Source: Doris montereyensis
Taxonomy: Eukaryota; Mollusca; Gastropoda; Nudibranchia; Dorididae
Reading direction: 5' to 3'
DNA length: 64,000 nt
Assembly: GCA_037039925.1 (NCBI GenBank)
Contig: JAXRKP010000535.1
Location: forward strand, 85,001 to 149,000
This document shows positions 35,942 to 50,723 of this stretch, piece by piece; position 1 is the first letter of the stretch; each line of letters starts with the position of its first letter. A model generated the notes under the pieces. The model worked only from the letters and a program-made list of their open reading frames with translations. It searched no databases and had not been told where the DNA came from. Position numbers and translations under genes: made by a program.

Positions 35942-36384
35942 CCAGATTAGTAGCAGAGGGCTGGTGTGGATGACCAGTGGATGGAAGCGGCAGCGTTAGT
36001 GTCAAGGTGAGGTGCATGTGAAGAAGTGGTTGATGCGATGATCGAATGGTCGCATAAACCGGCGTAGATCGAATGGTCGCATGAACCGGCGTAGATCGAA
36101 TGACCATATAATTCTGGGGAGGGTCGAAGATGAGTGAGTTTGTTGGATTTACGGCATTTCATAAATGGATGTAAAACAGAGTTGGCTTGATGAATAATTT
36201 GTCGAATAAGGATGTAAAGAGTATGATTCAGTGAAGTTAAGGAACGGAGGCGTTGTAATGAAGATTGAATGGTAAGATTAAAGGCGCGGCATTGCTTGCG
36301 TTCGTACTGAAGCGTAGTCCACATCCTTAGACGAGAGCATTTAGTTTCAAGTGCTTGGAATGTAGAGCGACCCGAAAGAGACAT
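35847..36384 (-). pseudogene. Penelope-like element N-terminal region, broken
   Basis: Two overlapping frames (36384-35947 and 36107-35847) precede the RT block. The first has SLQRLRSLTSLNHTLYILIR and MKCRKSNKLTHLRPSP, plausible for the poorly conserved N-terminal part of Penelope ORFs. At 36032-36105 a ~29-bp unit (GATCGAATGGTCGCAT...) is repeated about 2.5 times, giving the repeated YGHSIYAG/CDHSIYAG text. I cannot assign a domain. Confidence 0.6.
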
Positions 36385-36801
36385 ATTGGAAAATGAAGGA
36401 ACGAACCGGTTTGAAACCCTTTAAGGGTGACTTTATGATGTAAGCAATCATATAGAAAGCAAATGTGAGAGGTGATGCGAGTTTTTGTTATGGGTAGCTG
36501 TAGCCAGGGACAGAGATACATATTGCAGATCGGAAGGTAAGGTAGAGAAGGAAATATGAACGTAATTATGTAGGGATGCAAGAAAGGGTTTCAATGAAAG
36601 TGAAGTGTTAGAAGAAATAGGTTCATACTATGCGTCAATGAAGATATAAGTAAGTAACACTAGTAACAGTGAGGAAGATGTCCCGATAGTAGTATGACAA
36701 AGAAGATGACTGTTGATCTAGATCTATTAGCAATTTAAGAAAGATAAATAAATAACGTAAACAACAAAGAGATGTGGCAATGTGAACTATCTAAATAGCT
36801 G
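36385..36801 (-). other. Penelope-like 5' leader between pLTR and ORF
   Basis: No recognised domain. Probably leader or decayed N-terminal coding sequence. Contains GATCTAGATCTATT near 36716. Confidence 0.5.
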
Positions 36802-37632
<831 letters not shown>

Positions 37633-37958
37633 TACTAATATTAATACGAATACTAATACTAATAATAATAATACTATACTAATACTACTACTACTACTAC
37701 TACTAATAATAATAATAATACTTGAAATAATGTGAATAATAATTAGTGATAATGATAATAATGATTATGAATAAAAGAAAAGAAAAATAATTTTATCCAT
37801 TGTAATAATGCATTTACCTAGCGGTGCGACAAGAAAAGAAAGACAGTTTCTATTCAACAGGAAAGTAACTTGGTAGTCGTCAGTCGCTTTTCTTTTCACG
37901 ATAGCAAAACATAACATTTATTTCCTATAGAAAAATAATGTATCGGTCAGGTTTCGAA
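37633..37958. other. ACT/AAT microsatellite and spacer
   Basis: ACTAAT, (ACT)n and (AAT)n repeats at 37633-37725 flank the Penelope-like element; the rest is AT-rich unique sequence. Confidence 0.7.
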
Positions 37959-37959
37959 T

Positions 37960-40900
37960 TCTGTGTAATTGTTGGGCAACATGTACACTAAGACAGATCC
38001 AGTGTAATTGTAAAACAACTAATGATGTAACATGTACACTAAGACAGATACAGTGTAATTGTAAACCAACTAATGATGTAACATGTACACTAAGACAGAT
38101 ACAGTGTAATTGTAAAACAACTAATGATGTAACATGTACACTAAGACAGATCCAAGTAATTGTAAACCAACTAATGATGTAACATGTATAGACAGATCCA
38201 GTGTAATTGTAAACCAACTAATGATGTAACATGTACACTAAGACAGATCCAGTGTAATTGTAAACCAACTAATGATGTAACATGTACACTAAGTCTAAGA
38301 CAGATCCAATGTAATTGTAAACCAACTAATGATGTAACATGTACACTAAGACAGATCCAGTGTAATTGTAAAACAACTAATGATGTAACATGTACACTAA
38401 GACAGATCCAGTGTAATTGTAAACCAACTAATGATGTAACATGTACACTAAGACAGATCCAGTGTAATTGTAAAATGACTAATGATGTAACATGTACACT
38501 AAGACAGATCCAGTGTAATTGTAAACCAACTAATGATGTAATATGTACACTAAGACAGATCTAGTGTAATTGTAAACCAACTAATGATGTAACATGTACA
38601 CTAAGACAGATACAGTGTAATTGTAAACCAACTAATGATGTAACATGTACACTAAGACAGATCCAATGTAATTGTAAAATGACTAATGATGTAACATGTA
38701 CAACTAAGAGATCCAGTGTAATTGTAAACCAACTAATGATGTAACATGTACACTAAGACAGATCCAGTGTAATTGTAAAATAACTAATGATGTAACATGT
38801 ACACTAAGACAGATCCATGTAACATGTATTATAAGTGTAATTGTAAAATAACTAATGATGTAACATGTACACTAAGACAGATCCAGTGTAATTGTAAACC
38901 AACTAATGATGTAACATGTACACTAAGACAGATCCAGTGTAATTGTAAACCAACTAATGATGTAACATGTACACTAAGACAGATCCAGTGTAATTGTAAA
39001 CCAACTAATGATGTAACATGTACACTAAGACAGATACAGTGTAATTGTAAACCAACTAATGATGTAACATGTACACTAAGACAGATCCAGTGTAATTGTA
39101 AACCAACTAATGATGTAACATGTACACTAAGACAGATCCAGTGTAATTGTAAACCAACTAATGATGTAACATGTACACTAAGACAGATCCAATGTAATTG
39201 TAAACCAACTAATGATGTAACATGCACACTAAGACAGATCCAATGTAATTGTAAACCAACTAATGATGTAACATGTACACTAAGACAGATCCAGTGTAAT
39301 TGTAAACCAACTAATGATGTAACATGTACACTAAGACAGATCCAGTGTAATTGTAAAACAACTAATGATGTAACATGTACACTAAGACAGATCCAGTGTA
39401 ATTGTAAACCAACTAATGATGTAACATGTACACTAAGACAGATACAGTGTAATTGTAAAATGACTAATGATGTAACATGTACACTAAGACAGATACAGTG
39501 TAATTGTAAACCAAAATAATGTAACATGTACACTAAGACATACTAATGATGTAACATGTACACTAAGACAGATCCAGTGTAATTGTCAACCAACTAATGA
39601 TGTAACATGTACACTAAGACAGATCCAGAATTGTAAATTGTAAAATGACTAAATGATGTAACATGTACACTAAGACAGATCCAGTGTAATTGTAAACCAA
39701 ACTAATGATGTAACATGTACACTAAGACAGATACAGTGTAATTGTAAAATGACTAATGATGTAACATGTACACTAAGACAGATCCAGTGTAATTGTAAAC
39801 CAACTAATGATGTAACATGTACACTAAGACAGATCCAGTGTAATTGTAAACCAACTAATGATGTAACATGTACACTAAGACAGATCCAGTGTAATTGTAA
39901 ACCAACTAATGATGTAACATGTACACTAAGACAGATCCAGTGTAATTGTAAACCAACTAATGATGTAACATGTACACTGAGACAGATCCAGTGTAATTGT
40001 AAAACAACTAATGATGTAACATGTACACTAAGACTAATGATCCATGTACACTGGAGACAGATAGTTGTAAAATGACTAATGATGTAACATGTACACTAAG
40101 ACAGATCCAGTGTAATTGTCAAATGACTAATGATGTAACATGTACACTAAGACAGATCCAGTGTAATTGTAAAATAACTAATGATGTAACATGTACACTA
40201 AGACAGATCCAATGTAATTGTAAAATGACTAATGATGTAACATGTACACTAATGTACAGATCCAATGTAACATGTACACTAAACAACTAATGATGTAACA
40301 TGTACACTAAGACAGATCCAGTGTAATTGTAAACCAACTAATGATGTAACATGTACATCCTAAGAAAGATCCAGTGTAATTGAAAACAACTAATGATGTA
40401 ACATGTACACTAAGACAGATCAGTGTAATTGTAAAACAGAACTAATGATGCAACATGTACACTAAGACAGATCCAGTGTAATTGTAAATGATGTAACATG
40501 TACAAACTAAATGATGTAACATGTACACTAAGACAGATACAGTGTAATTGTAAACACTAAGACAGATACAGTGTAATTGTAAATGATGTAACATGTACAC
40601 TAAGACAGATCCAGTGTAATTGTAAAATCAACTAATGATGTAACATGTACACTAAGACAGATCCAATGTAATTGTAAAATGACTAATGATGTAACATGTA
40701 CACTAAGACAGATCCAGTGTAAATGTAAAATAACTAATGATGTAACATGTACACTAAGACAGATCCAGTGTAATTGTAAACCAACTAATGATGTAACATG
40801 TACACTAAGACAGATTCAGTATAATTGTAAAATAACTAATGATGTAACATGCACACTAAGACAGATCCACTGTAATTGTAAACCAACTAATGATGTAACA

Positions 40901-43900
40901 TGTACACTAATACAGATCCAATGTAATTGTAAAATGACTAATGATGTAACATGTACTAAGACTAATTGTAAACCAACTAATGATGATCCAGAGTAATACA
41001 GATCCAGTGTAAAAAAACTAATGATGTAACATGTACACTAAGACAGATCCGGTGTAATTGTAAAACAACTAATGATGTAACATGTACACTAAGACAGATC
41101 CAGTGTAATTGTAAACCAAACTAATGATGTAACATGTACACTAAGACAGATCCAATGTAATTCTAAAATGACTAATGATGTAACATGTACACTAAGACAG
41201 ATCCAATGTAATTGTAAAATGACTAATGATGTAACATGTACACTAATACAGATCCAATGTAATTGTAAAATGACTAATGATGTAACTGTACACTAAGACA
41301 GATCCAATGTAATTGTAAAATGACTAATGAAGTAACATGTACACTAAGACAGATCCAGTGTAATTGTAAACCAACTAATGATGTAACATGTACACTAAGA
41401 CAGATCCAGTGTAATTGTAAACCAACTAATGATGTAGCATGTACACTAATACAGATCTGTGTAATTGTAAACCAACTAATGATGTAACATGTACACTAAG
41501 ACAGATCCAGTGTAATTGTAAACCAACTAATGATGTAACATGTACACTAAGACAGATCAGTGTAATTGTAAAATGACTAATGATGTAACATGTACACTAA
41601 GACAGATCCAAGTGTAATTGTAAAATGACTAATGATGTAACATGTACACTAAGACAGATCCAATGTAATTGTAAAATGACTCATGATGTAAGCATGTACA
41701 CTAAGACAGATCCAATGTAATTGTAAAATGACTCATGATGTAGCATGTACACTAAGACAGATCCAGTGTAATTGTAAAATGACTCATGATGAAAACATGT
41801 ACACTAAGACAGATCCAGTGTAATTGTAAAATGACTCATGATGTAACATGTACACTAAGACAGATCCAGTGTAATTGTAAAATGACTAATGATGTAACAT
41901 GTACACTAAGACAGATACAGTGTAATTGTAAAATGACTAATGATGTAACATGTACACTAAGACAGATCCAGTGTAATTGTAAAATGACTCATGATGTAAC
42001 ATGTACACTAAGACAGATCCAGTATAATTGTAAAATGACTCATGATGTAACATGTACACTAAGACAGATCCAGTATAATTGTAAAATGACTCATGATGTA
42101 ACATGTACACTAAGACAGATCCAGTGTAATTGTAAAATGACTCATGATGTAACATGTACACTAAGACAGATCCAGTGTAATTGTAAAATGACTCATGATG
42201 TAACATATACACTAAGACAGATACAGTGTAATTGTAAAATGACTCATGATGTAACATGTACACTAAGACAGATACAGTGTAATTGTAAAATGACTCATGA
42301 TGTAACATGTACACTAAGACAGATCCAGTGTAATTGTAAACCAACTAATGATGTAACATGTACACTAAGACAGATCCAGTGTAATTGTAAAATGACTAAT
42401 CATGAAACATGTACACTAAGACAGATCCAATGTGTAAACCAACTAATGATGTAACATGTACACTAAGACAGATCCAATGTAATTGTAAATGACTAATCAT
42501 GGAACATGTACACTAAGACAGATCCAATGTAATTGTAAACCAACTAATGATGTAACATGTACACTAAGACAGATCCAGTGTAATTGTAAAACAACTAATG
42601 ATGTAACATGTACACTAAGACAGATCCAGTGTAATTGTAAAACCAACTAATGATGTAACATGTACACTAATACAGATCCAATGTAATTGTAAACCAACTA
42701 ATGATGTAACATGTACACTAAGACAGATCCAGTGTAATTGTAAACCAACTAATGATGCAACATGTACACTAAGACAGATCCAGTGTAATTGTAAACCAAC
42801 TAATGATGCAACATGTACACTAAGTAAAACAACTAAAGACATGATAAGACCAGTGTAATTGTAAAACAACTAATGATGTAACATGTACACTACAGTCTAA
42901 GACAGATCCAGTGTAATTGTAAACCAACTAATGATGCAACATGTACACTAACTAAGACAGATCCAGTGTAATTGTAAAACAACTAATAATGTAACATGTA
43001 CACTAAGACAGATCCAGTGTAATTGTAAAACAACTAATGATGTAACATGTACACTAAGACAGATCCAATGTAATTGTAAACCAACTAATGATAACATGTA
43101 CACTAAGACAGATCCAGTGTAATTGTAAAACAACTAATGATGTAACATGTACACTAAGACAGATCCAGTGTAATTGTAAAACAACTAATGATGTAACATG
43201 TACACTAACTAAGACAGATCCAGTGTAATTGTAAAACAACTAATGATGTAACATGTACACTAAGTCTAAGACAGATCCAGTGTAATTGTAAAACAACTAA
43301 TGATGTAACATGTACACTAACTAAGACAGATCCAGTGTAATTGTAAAACAACTAATGATGTAACATGTACACTAAGTCTAAGACAGATCCAGTGTAATTG
43401 TAAAACAACTAATGATGTAACATGTACACTAAGACAGATCCAGTGTAATTGTAAACCAACTAATGATGTAACATGTACACTAAGACAGATCCAGTGTAAT
43501 TGTAAAACAACTAATGATGCAACATGTACTCTAAGACAGATCCAATGTAATTGTAAAACAACTAATGATGTAACATGTACACTAAGACAGATCCAATGTA
43601 ATTGTAAACCAACTAATGATGTAACATGTACACTAAGTCTAAGACAGATCCAGTGTAATTGTAAAACAACTAATGATGTAACATGTACACTAAGTCTAAG
43701 ACAGATCCAGTGTAATTGTAAACCAACTAATGATGTAACATGTACACTAAGACAGATCCAATGTAATTGTAAACCAACTAATGATGATGTAACATGTAAC
43801 TAAGACAGATCCAGTGTAATTGTAAACCAACTAATGATGTAACATGTACACTAAGACACATCCAATGTAATTGTAAACCAACTAATGATGTAACATGTAC

Positions 43901-43950
43901 ACTAAGACACATCCAGTGTAATTGTAAAACAACTAATGATGCAACATCTA
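37960..43950. repeat. Minisatellite/satellite array, 51-bp unit, ~117 copies
   Basis: The unit contains AACTAATGATGTAACATGTA, then CACTAAGACAGATCCAGTGT, then AATTGTAAACC. The position before AACTAATG varies among CC, AC, ATG and AT. 51 is a multiple of three, so frames stay open up to 240 codons on plus (unit PTNDVTCTLRQIQCNCK) and similarly on minus; these are artefacts unless transcripts show otherwise. A block at about 41665-42310 has TCATGATG in place of TAATGATG, and a block at 42890-43700 has extra CTAACTAAG or CTAAGTCTAAG. Confidence 0.97.
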
Positions 43951-43974
43951 CTTTCTTTCTTTCTTTTCTTTATC

Positions 43975-44450
43975 AGTTCCCATTCTACCTTTCGGTGTAT
44001 GGGTTCAGATACCTGACTTGATCTTTCTCCAGGATGCCCTGTCCTGGTATTTTCTGTTTCCTTCCAAAAAAGTTAAATTTCTATGTTTCAATGCCTCTTT
44101 TATATCTTCTTCCCACTTTCTCCGACGTATGCCTTTTGGTCTTTTACCTTGGGCTTTAGCACTGTATACTGATTTAGCTATTATATTGTCATTCATTCTA
44201 TTTACATGCCCAAACCATCTCAATTGATTTGTTTCTATCTTATTGTCTATGCCATCTGCTTTGGTTTGATCTCTTATTGTTGTGTTTTCCTACTACTCTT
44301 CTTAGATATTTCATTTCAGCTGCCTGTACTCTACTGTATTCTCTACTGTCTAAGGTCCAGGTTTCACTGCCATAGAGGAGAGTAGGACAATGAACTGTAT
44401 TGTATACTGCCATTTTGATTTTTGTTGACAATTCTTGCTTACCTACAAAT
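43975..44450 (-). pseudogene. LINE C-terminal region, copy 4
   Basis: 44431-44240 has VYNTVHCPTLLYGSETWTLD, a segment common after the RT in several LINE clades. 44223-44005 has RWFGHVNRMNDNIIAKSVYS and KWEEDIKEALKHRNLTFLEG. These match copies 1 and 3. Confidence 0.82.
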
Positions 44451-44699
44451 GCCTTTCCTAGATGGTTATATATTGCACTTGCCTTTTGGATTCTCTGGTT
44501 GATTTCTTCCTTAGTTTTCCTCTGAGTTAATCATTACTCCTAGGTAATTGTAGCTTTGAACTTGTTCTAAATACTCCCTGCTCAATTGAAGATTTTGTGT
44601 TTTAGCTTCCCTAGTTACAAGCATTGTTTTGGTTTTCTTTGCATTTACTCTCATTCCTCTTTTATTTAGTTCATTGTTCATAATGTTGATGTTCGACTA

Positions 44700-45207
44700 A
44701 AGGTCACTTTCTGATTTTCCAAACAGAACTAAATCATCGGCAAATGAAATAATTGATACATTTACTGGTTTGAACTTCTACATACCTACATTCATTTTCT
44801 TCATTTTTGATTATGTCTTTGCGACTGAATCCATAAATGTGATAAACAAAAGAGGACTTACTCCTATATCTACATCAAATTCTGCATGTATATTTCCAGC
44901 TACTCTCACTGCACATGTTGGTTTATTGTAAAAACTTTTAATGGCTTCTATTAAATTTTGCTCTACATTGTGTTCTTTTAAGAAATGCCATAGGTCGTCC
45001 CTCCCTCACAGTGTCAAATGCCTTTTCTAAGTCAATAAAACACATGTGTAAGTCAAAATTTCTCTCAACAAATTTTTCTATTATTTGTCTAATTGTAAAT
45101 ATGTGGTCTTGCACACTTCTTCCTGGTCTAAATCCACTCTGATGCTCTTCAATCTGATCCTCTACTCTTTTCCTTAGTCTCATTTCCAGTATCCTGGCAT
45201 ATACTTT
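44700..45207 (-). pseudogene. LINE RT core, copy 4
   Basis: 45183-44938 holds RLRKRVEDQIEEHQSGFRPG, SVQDHIFTIRQII and motif A CFIDLEKAFDTVREG. FADD is intact at 44733-44744 in another frame. The frame changes near 45000 and 44880 exclude a working protein. Confidence 0.85.
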
Positions 45208-46100
45208 TCATGGAACGCTAAGTAGTGATATCTCTCTATAGTTTGAGCATTCCATAGTTGATCCTTTCTTATGTATTGGTACTACCGTTCCCTTTTTCCA
45301 GTCGTCTGGCACCTGTTGGGACTTCCATGCTTGTTGGCATATTGCATGTAGTAGTTTGTCTGCCTCTCTCCCTTGGTTGTTAATCATTTCTGGATAAACT
45401 TGGTCTGTTCCTGGGGCTTTTCCTAACTTCACCTTTCTTACAGCTGTTTCGATTTCTTCCATTGATATATCTACATCTTCAGCTGTTTCCTCTGGATTAC
45501 TTGATACTCTTACTAATTGATCTTTACTCCTTGTTTCATACGTTCTGGAGGAGGGATTATGTAATTGGTGAAAATGCTTTCTCCATGTTTCCATGATGTC
45601 GCTGTCTTCCTTCATTATTTCTCCTTTGACATTCTTAATTGTGTCGTATTGAGCATGCTTTGGTCTTTCTCATGCTATTCATTGCCCCCCCCCCCCCCCC
45701 CAACCAGAATAGCTTTTGATTTCCTTGATAGCTTTCTTGAAGTCTTTGTCCAAACTCTCCCCATTGTTCCTGTTTTGCTTTCCTCACTTCCTCTTTGGCG
45801 ATAGTTCTTTTATTCACTTAATCTATCCTATCCTCTGGTCTCTTTGTTTGCAAGTATCTCTTCCAGGCATCCGTCTTTTCTTTGATCTTGGTCTTGACAT
45901 TCTCATTCCACCATGGTGTTCTTTTTCTTTCTCCTTTAATTTGTTTCCTACCACAGACCTCTTCAGTACAACTGATGAGTGTTTCTTTATACATCTGCTT
46001 CTTTTCTTCTATTGTGCTATCATTCAGATCCATCTGTCTTTCACTGATATATCTTTTTATCCTAGATTGATATACCTGTTTTACTACTGGTTTATTTAGT
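45208..46100 (-). pseudogene. LINE linker and RT N-terminus, copy 4
   Basis: From 46234-45818: TPWWNENVKTKIKEKTDAWK, the linker region. From 45615-45208 (135 codons): SDIMETWRKHFHQLHNPSS, KVKLGKAPGTDQVYPEMI (RT motif 0/1) and KGTVVPIHKKGSTMECSNY. A C-run at 45686-45699 separates the two. Confidence 0.82.
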
Positions 46101-46800
46101 TCCTCTGTTTTGAGTTTAGTAGCTTTCTTCTCTTTCCTTTTCTGTTTGTTTTCCACAGTCAGTAATCTCATTTTGGCAAGCACTAAATGATGATCACTAA
46201 ATATTTCTGCTCCTCTGTTTACTCTTGCATCCAATGTACTGTAAAAGGGAGCTGCTAACTATTATGTAGACTATCATTGACTTTTCACACCTGTCTTCAT
46301 TTACTCTTGTATATTTCTGGACATCTTTATGAGGAAAAAGAGGTGTTAGCTATTTTCATGTTATTCGTTAGGCAAAAATTTAAGATTCTCTGCAGCTATT
46401 TGTAAATCATTTTCGAAGATATCTTTTTCTTCTTTAGTTGCGTCTTCATTTGGTCCATAAGCTATTAATAATTTAATTTCTCGTCCTTTTGATTTAATAT
46501 TTACCTTTAATAGCAGTGGGCTTATAAATTTCCAACTTTCTAGTAGCTTTTCATGCCTTTTGTGCACTAGGAGGCCTACTCCTGCTCTGGCTCTATCTTT
46601 GACATCTACTCTGAGAAGATTAAAATATGATTCGGTCTTACATTTTCTATTCCTTGTCCTTTTTTCTTTGTTTCTGTAATGGCCAAAATATCTAATTTGA
46701 AATTTTCCATTTCTTCAACTAATTCCTAACTCTTTTCCATTTATTGCCTTAACGTTCCATGTTCCAAAAATCACAGTCCGTGTTCGTTCCAAGTTCGTCT
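46100..46800 (-). pseudogene. LINE APE endonuclease, copy 4
   Basis: Open pieces at 46567-46361 (LLESWKFISPLLLKVNIKSK, then LLIAYGPNEDATKEEKDIFE) and in the start of 46234-45818 (EIFSDHHLVLAKMRL, the SDH motif with the catalytic His region). The N-terminal GTWNV text lies near 46750-46775. The segment between about 46235 and 46360 is out of frame. It would nick the target for TPRT. Confidence 0.82.
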
Positions 46801-46929
46801 TCCAAAGATCAAACCGGTTATATTTCTTTTACTTCTTTGAATCAGATTGTTTTGGATAATCAGGGGATTAGCCCACTGTACTCTAGGTAGATGGTGGGGC
46901 TGCCACATTGAGGCCCCATACCGGGCAAT

Positions 46930-47165
46930 TTGTTATTTTCTGTCCAGGTTAACTCCCTTAGCCGTTAGTCATTCAAGACCAGCCTGCAAGGCGGCAGGTT
47001 GTTATTTTCTGTCAGGGTTGACTCCCTTAGCCTTTGGTCATTCAAGACTGGCCTGCAAGGCAGCAGGTTGTTTTATGTCAGGGTTAACTCCCTTAGCCTT
47101 TGGTCAGCAAGACCCGCCTGCAAGGCAGCCGGAGACTCGTGGAGGGCGGGATCATCTACTCCCGT
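46930..47165 (-). promoter_or_regulatory. LINE 5' UTR tandem repeats (~68 bp x 3)
   Basis: Three units at about 46931-46997, 46998-47066 and 47067-47130, each with (plus strand) TTAACTCCCTTAGCC, a CATTCAAGACC-like piece and CCTGCAAGGC(A/G)GC. Copy 1 has at least two. Tandem 5' UTR monomers can act as internal promoters in some LINEs; that role here is an inference. Confidence 0.7.
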
Positions 47166-47203
47166 ACAGTTGCTCACCTGTCTACTACCGGAGCAACATC
47201 TAC

Positions 47204-47925
<722 letters not shown>

Positions 47926-47929
47926 CTTA

Positions 47930-48225
47930 CTCTTACTTACGTACTGATTTCGTGATTTCTCCGTGAGAAGGGGAAACGGAGGAGAAGAACGAGCTTGGAG
48001 TTGAAGGGTGGAGGACGACTAGTATCATCCGACGCACAGCCGGCCCCGCGGAACGAACAGGTAGTGTCTTCTCACCCTCGGATGAAGCCAAGCAAGCAGT
48101 GTAAGGAAAGAGGCCATTGAGGCGGTCCACGCATCGATTGGGTTGATATTACATACAGGCAAGGAAGAGAAGAGAAGGGCCACCACCACTATCATCGCAT
48201 TTCGTCTGCCAGATTAGGCCATGTC
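47930..48225 (+). other. Possible first exon: GC-richer stretch ending in ATG + splice donor
   Basis: GC content rises compared with the surroundings (CAGCCGGCCCCGCGGAACG near 48039). The block ends ...GGCC ATG TC|GTAAGTAC, with ATG at 48221 in a fair context and a strong intron-side donor GTAAGT at 48226-48231. A 5' UTR exon with a few coding bases before a long intron is common in animals. There is no protein evidence and no partner exon that I can recognise, so this is only a candidate. Confidence 0.3.
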
Positions 48226-50671
48226 GTAAGTACTCTACTTTTTTGTTCACTTTTAATGTCACACGAGTGACTGTTGTTGTCTTATCGATTTGGTTAGAGT
48301 GATTGCCTTTGTGGTGTTGAGGAAATCATAAAGTAATCTTCGGTACTCCGAATTGGTACTTTTTTACACTACCCTCTATACAACAATAAATGTTCTTTGT
48401 GGTTATATTATACTGACACTTGACAGACTGACAGATAGACCGGTTGATCTTTCCCCCTCTAGTTGATGCTGTTGTGTACACACACACGTATGCTACAACA
48501 AACGCCAGTACTGAAATCGGTACTTTTCACTACCTTGTACCAATGTTGTCGTTTGCCAGACATTGTACTGAAACTTGACAGTAGAGCGATAGACAGACCG
48601 ACTGACCTTTCCCCTCTTGGCGTAGATTCTAGTTGATGCTATGCTATATATATACCAATGTAATAACGACGCCAGCCACTGCCATCCCTTGATATCGGCG
48701 AATAGGTTACGGTTTCATCTCTTACTTCCTCCTTCCCCTCCCCTCCCTCCCCCACTTCCTCCTTCCCCCTCCCTCCTCCCCCCGTCACTAAACATTTCAC
48801 TACATTTCTAGTTTCAAACTCCTCCATTCTCTCACACTTTACCCCCCCGTCTCCTGTTAGTTTTTTGTTTCTTTCATTGTCATTAGAGGTTACTTTTTTA
48901 GATTCTTCGAATATCTTTTTAATGATGTTATTTTTTTGACTTAATTACTTCATTTGATCTAGATGTATATTCTCTACATCTACTTCATTTTCACGTTATT
49001 GTTGTTTATGTCATTTTCATGACCTTCCCCATTTCTCAAAGCAAGACAAACCAAACCAAACAGAAAACAACAAAGACAACTTTAACAACAACAAAACAAA
49101 CAAATGAAGATTAGGACGCTCCCCCCCCTCTCTTCTCAAACAATAATGATGATAATTTTTTTAAAAAAACCCAACTTCCTCGAAGTTTTTATTTCAATAC
49201 CCGAAGTGGTGTCACGAACAGTTAATTCCGTTTCATTCTTGGGCTAATGGTGTGCTGTGCGGATAGCAAAAAAATGTAGTGGTCGAGTCTCTATAAATCA
49301 TATAAAGTAAATTATAGTACATATTGTATAGGCATAGATCGAGATCTATACATACAGATGTACATGAAAAGCATCGTATATATGTGCGTGTGTATAGTGT
49401 GTGTGTGTGTGTGTGTGTATGTATGTGTAGTGTGTATGCTTCACTACTTTCGACTGATCTCTATTGTTTTTTCTCTGGTATTCCAACATAATAAGTTGTG
49501 AGAAGCGTTTATATAGTCTTTTTCCTTTTTCACGGTTTTTTTAATTAGTTCATGGTTTAATTGTACACGTATCTGTAGTTGCTCATCACACTTCCTGCAC
49601 AGTAGTAACACAGCATTAGTACACGAAGACATCCAGATTCTTTGCCAGTTTGGTCAGTCTGTACACATTGGGTTTATTTGTCATGTATTATTCTGTCTTT
49701 TAGCTAGACGTTGTCAACTTAAAATTTTAAAACCTACCAGAAATTCTATTCTACTTCTTTGTTGTTGGTTCAATTCATCGTTGGTTGGTTCAGATTACTA
49801 CTGTCATAGTTCACATTCCTACTATTAGCATTAGCACAGTGACAATCACAACGCTTTCTTCGACTGTTCAGTAGCCCGTCTGTTTACTCTCACGCTCCTA
49901 AAGCAAGGAAGAAGTCTTTTAGCGTTGTCCATAAAGGCTTGTGTACATACATGTGTATGTAGTACATGTCGTGGTGTAGGAATCTATCTGGGGCGAATCT
50001 TACCTCACCATGAAAGCAGCATGCATATTCACATACACATATAAATATGTATAAAATATATATTTGTTCTGTAGTCTTTGTTTTATAACTGCCCTTAATA
50101 GTGCCGCTATACATTCGGCTGTATTTGTTTTCTCCGTTTGCCTTAAAAAAAAAAGCCTAGCTTAGTTCCACGTTTTAGCCTGTCCAACTGTCTGTTGATG
50201 TAGAGCTAGCTAGAGCTACCTACTTTTATCTAAGACTTTTCACCACTTCTGGGTTCCTCCAACCCAAAAAAAACGTGACATCAATCTCATCGTGTGTAAC
50301 GGCTATTTATTTGCCTACCAGTACCAGTGAGTTAGGTCTGAGAGTTGAGAGTGACAAAACCAAACTCCCAACCCCCAACCCAACTCGGGTGTCCATTGCG
50401 TTTTCAACACTTTCAGGCCAGGCTCCGTGGATAAAGTTGGTGAAGTGGGGGCTATTTTGCTAGATGAACGATGCGATGCGTTGGATCTGAGTAGTTACAA
50501 CAGTCCAAAGTGGACGCACCATGCGCCTAAAAACCACTATTAGTATTAGTATTAGTATCACCACATGATGTATTATTACAATGCAGTAAGACGCAACGGA
50601 GATAACGAACGAATTCCACATCCTTTCGTAAATCGAATTCACCCCGCCCTCACCTCCCTCTCCCGGAAGAC

Positions 50672-50723
<52 letters not shown>

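Larger units (their letters stand above)
43941..47203 (-). mobile_element. RTE-like LINE, copy 4, full length with 11-bp TSD
   Basis: GCAACATCTAC occurs at 43941-43951 and 47193-47203, so the insert is about 43952-47192 (3.24 kb). On the minus strand: 5' UTR with three ~68-bp repeats, endonuclease, linker, RT, C-terminal region, and a 3' tail of GAAA repeats at 43951-43972. It is the best preserved of the four copies, with an intact FADD box at 44733-44744, but it still has stops and frameshifts, including a run of Cs at 45686-45699. The left TSD lies in a unit of the 51-bp array. Confidence 0.93.

Noticed and set aside
38797..39519. 240-codon open frame in the 51-bp array
   Set aside because: The period is divisible by three and frames are open on both strands. 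The translation is a pure 17-residue repeat (PTNDVTCTLRQIQCNCK) with no start context or non-repeat part.
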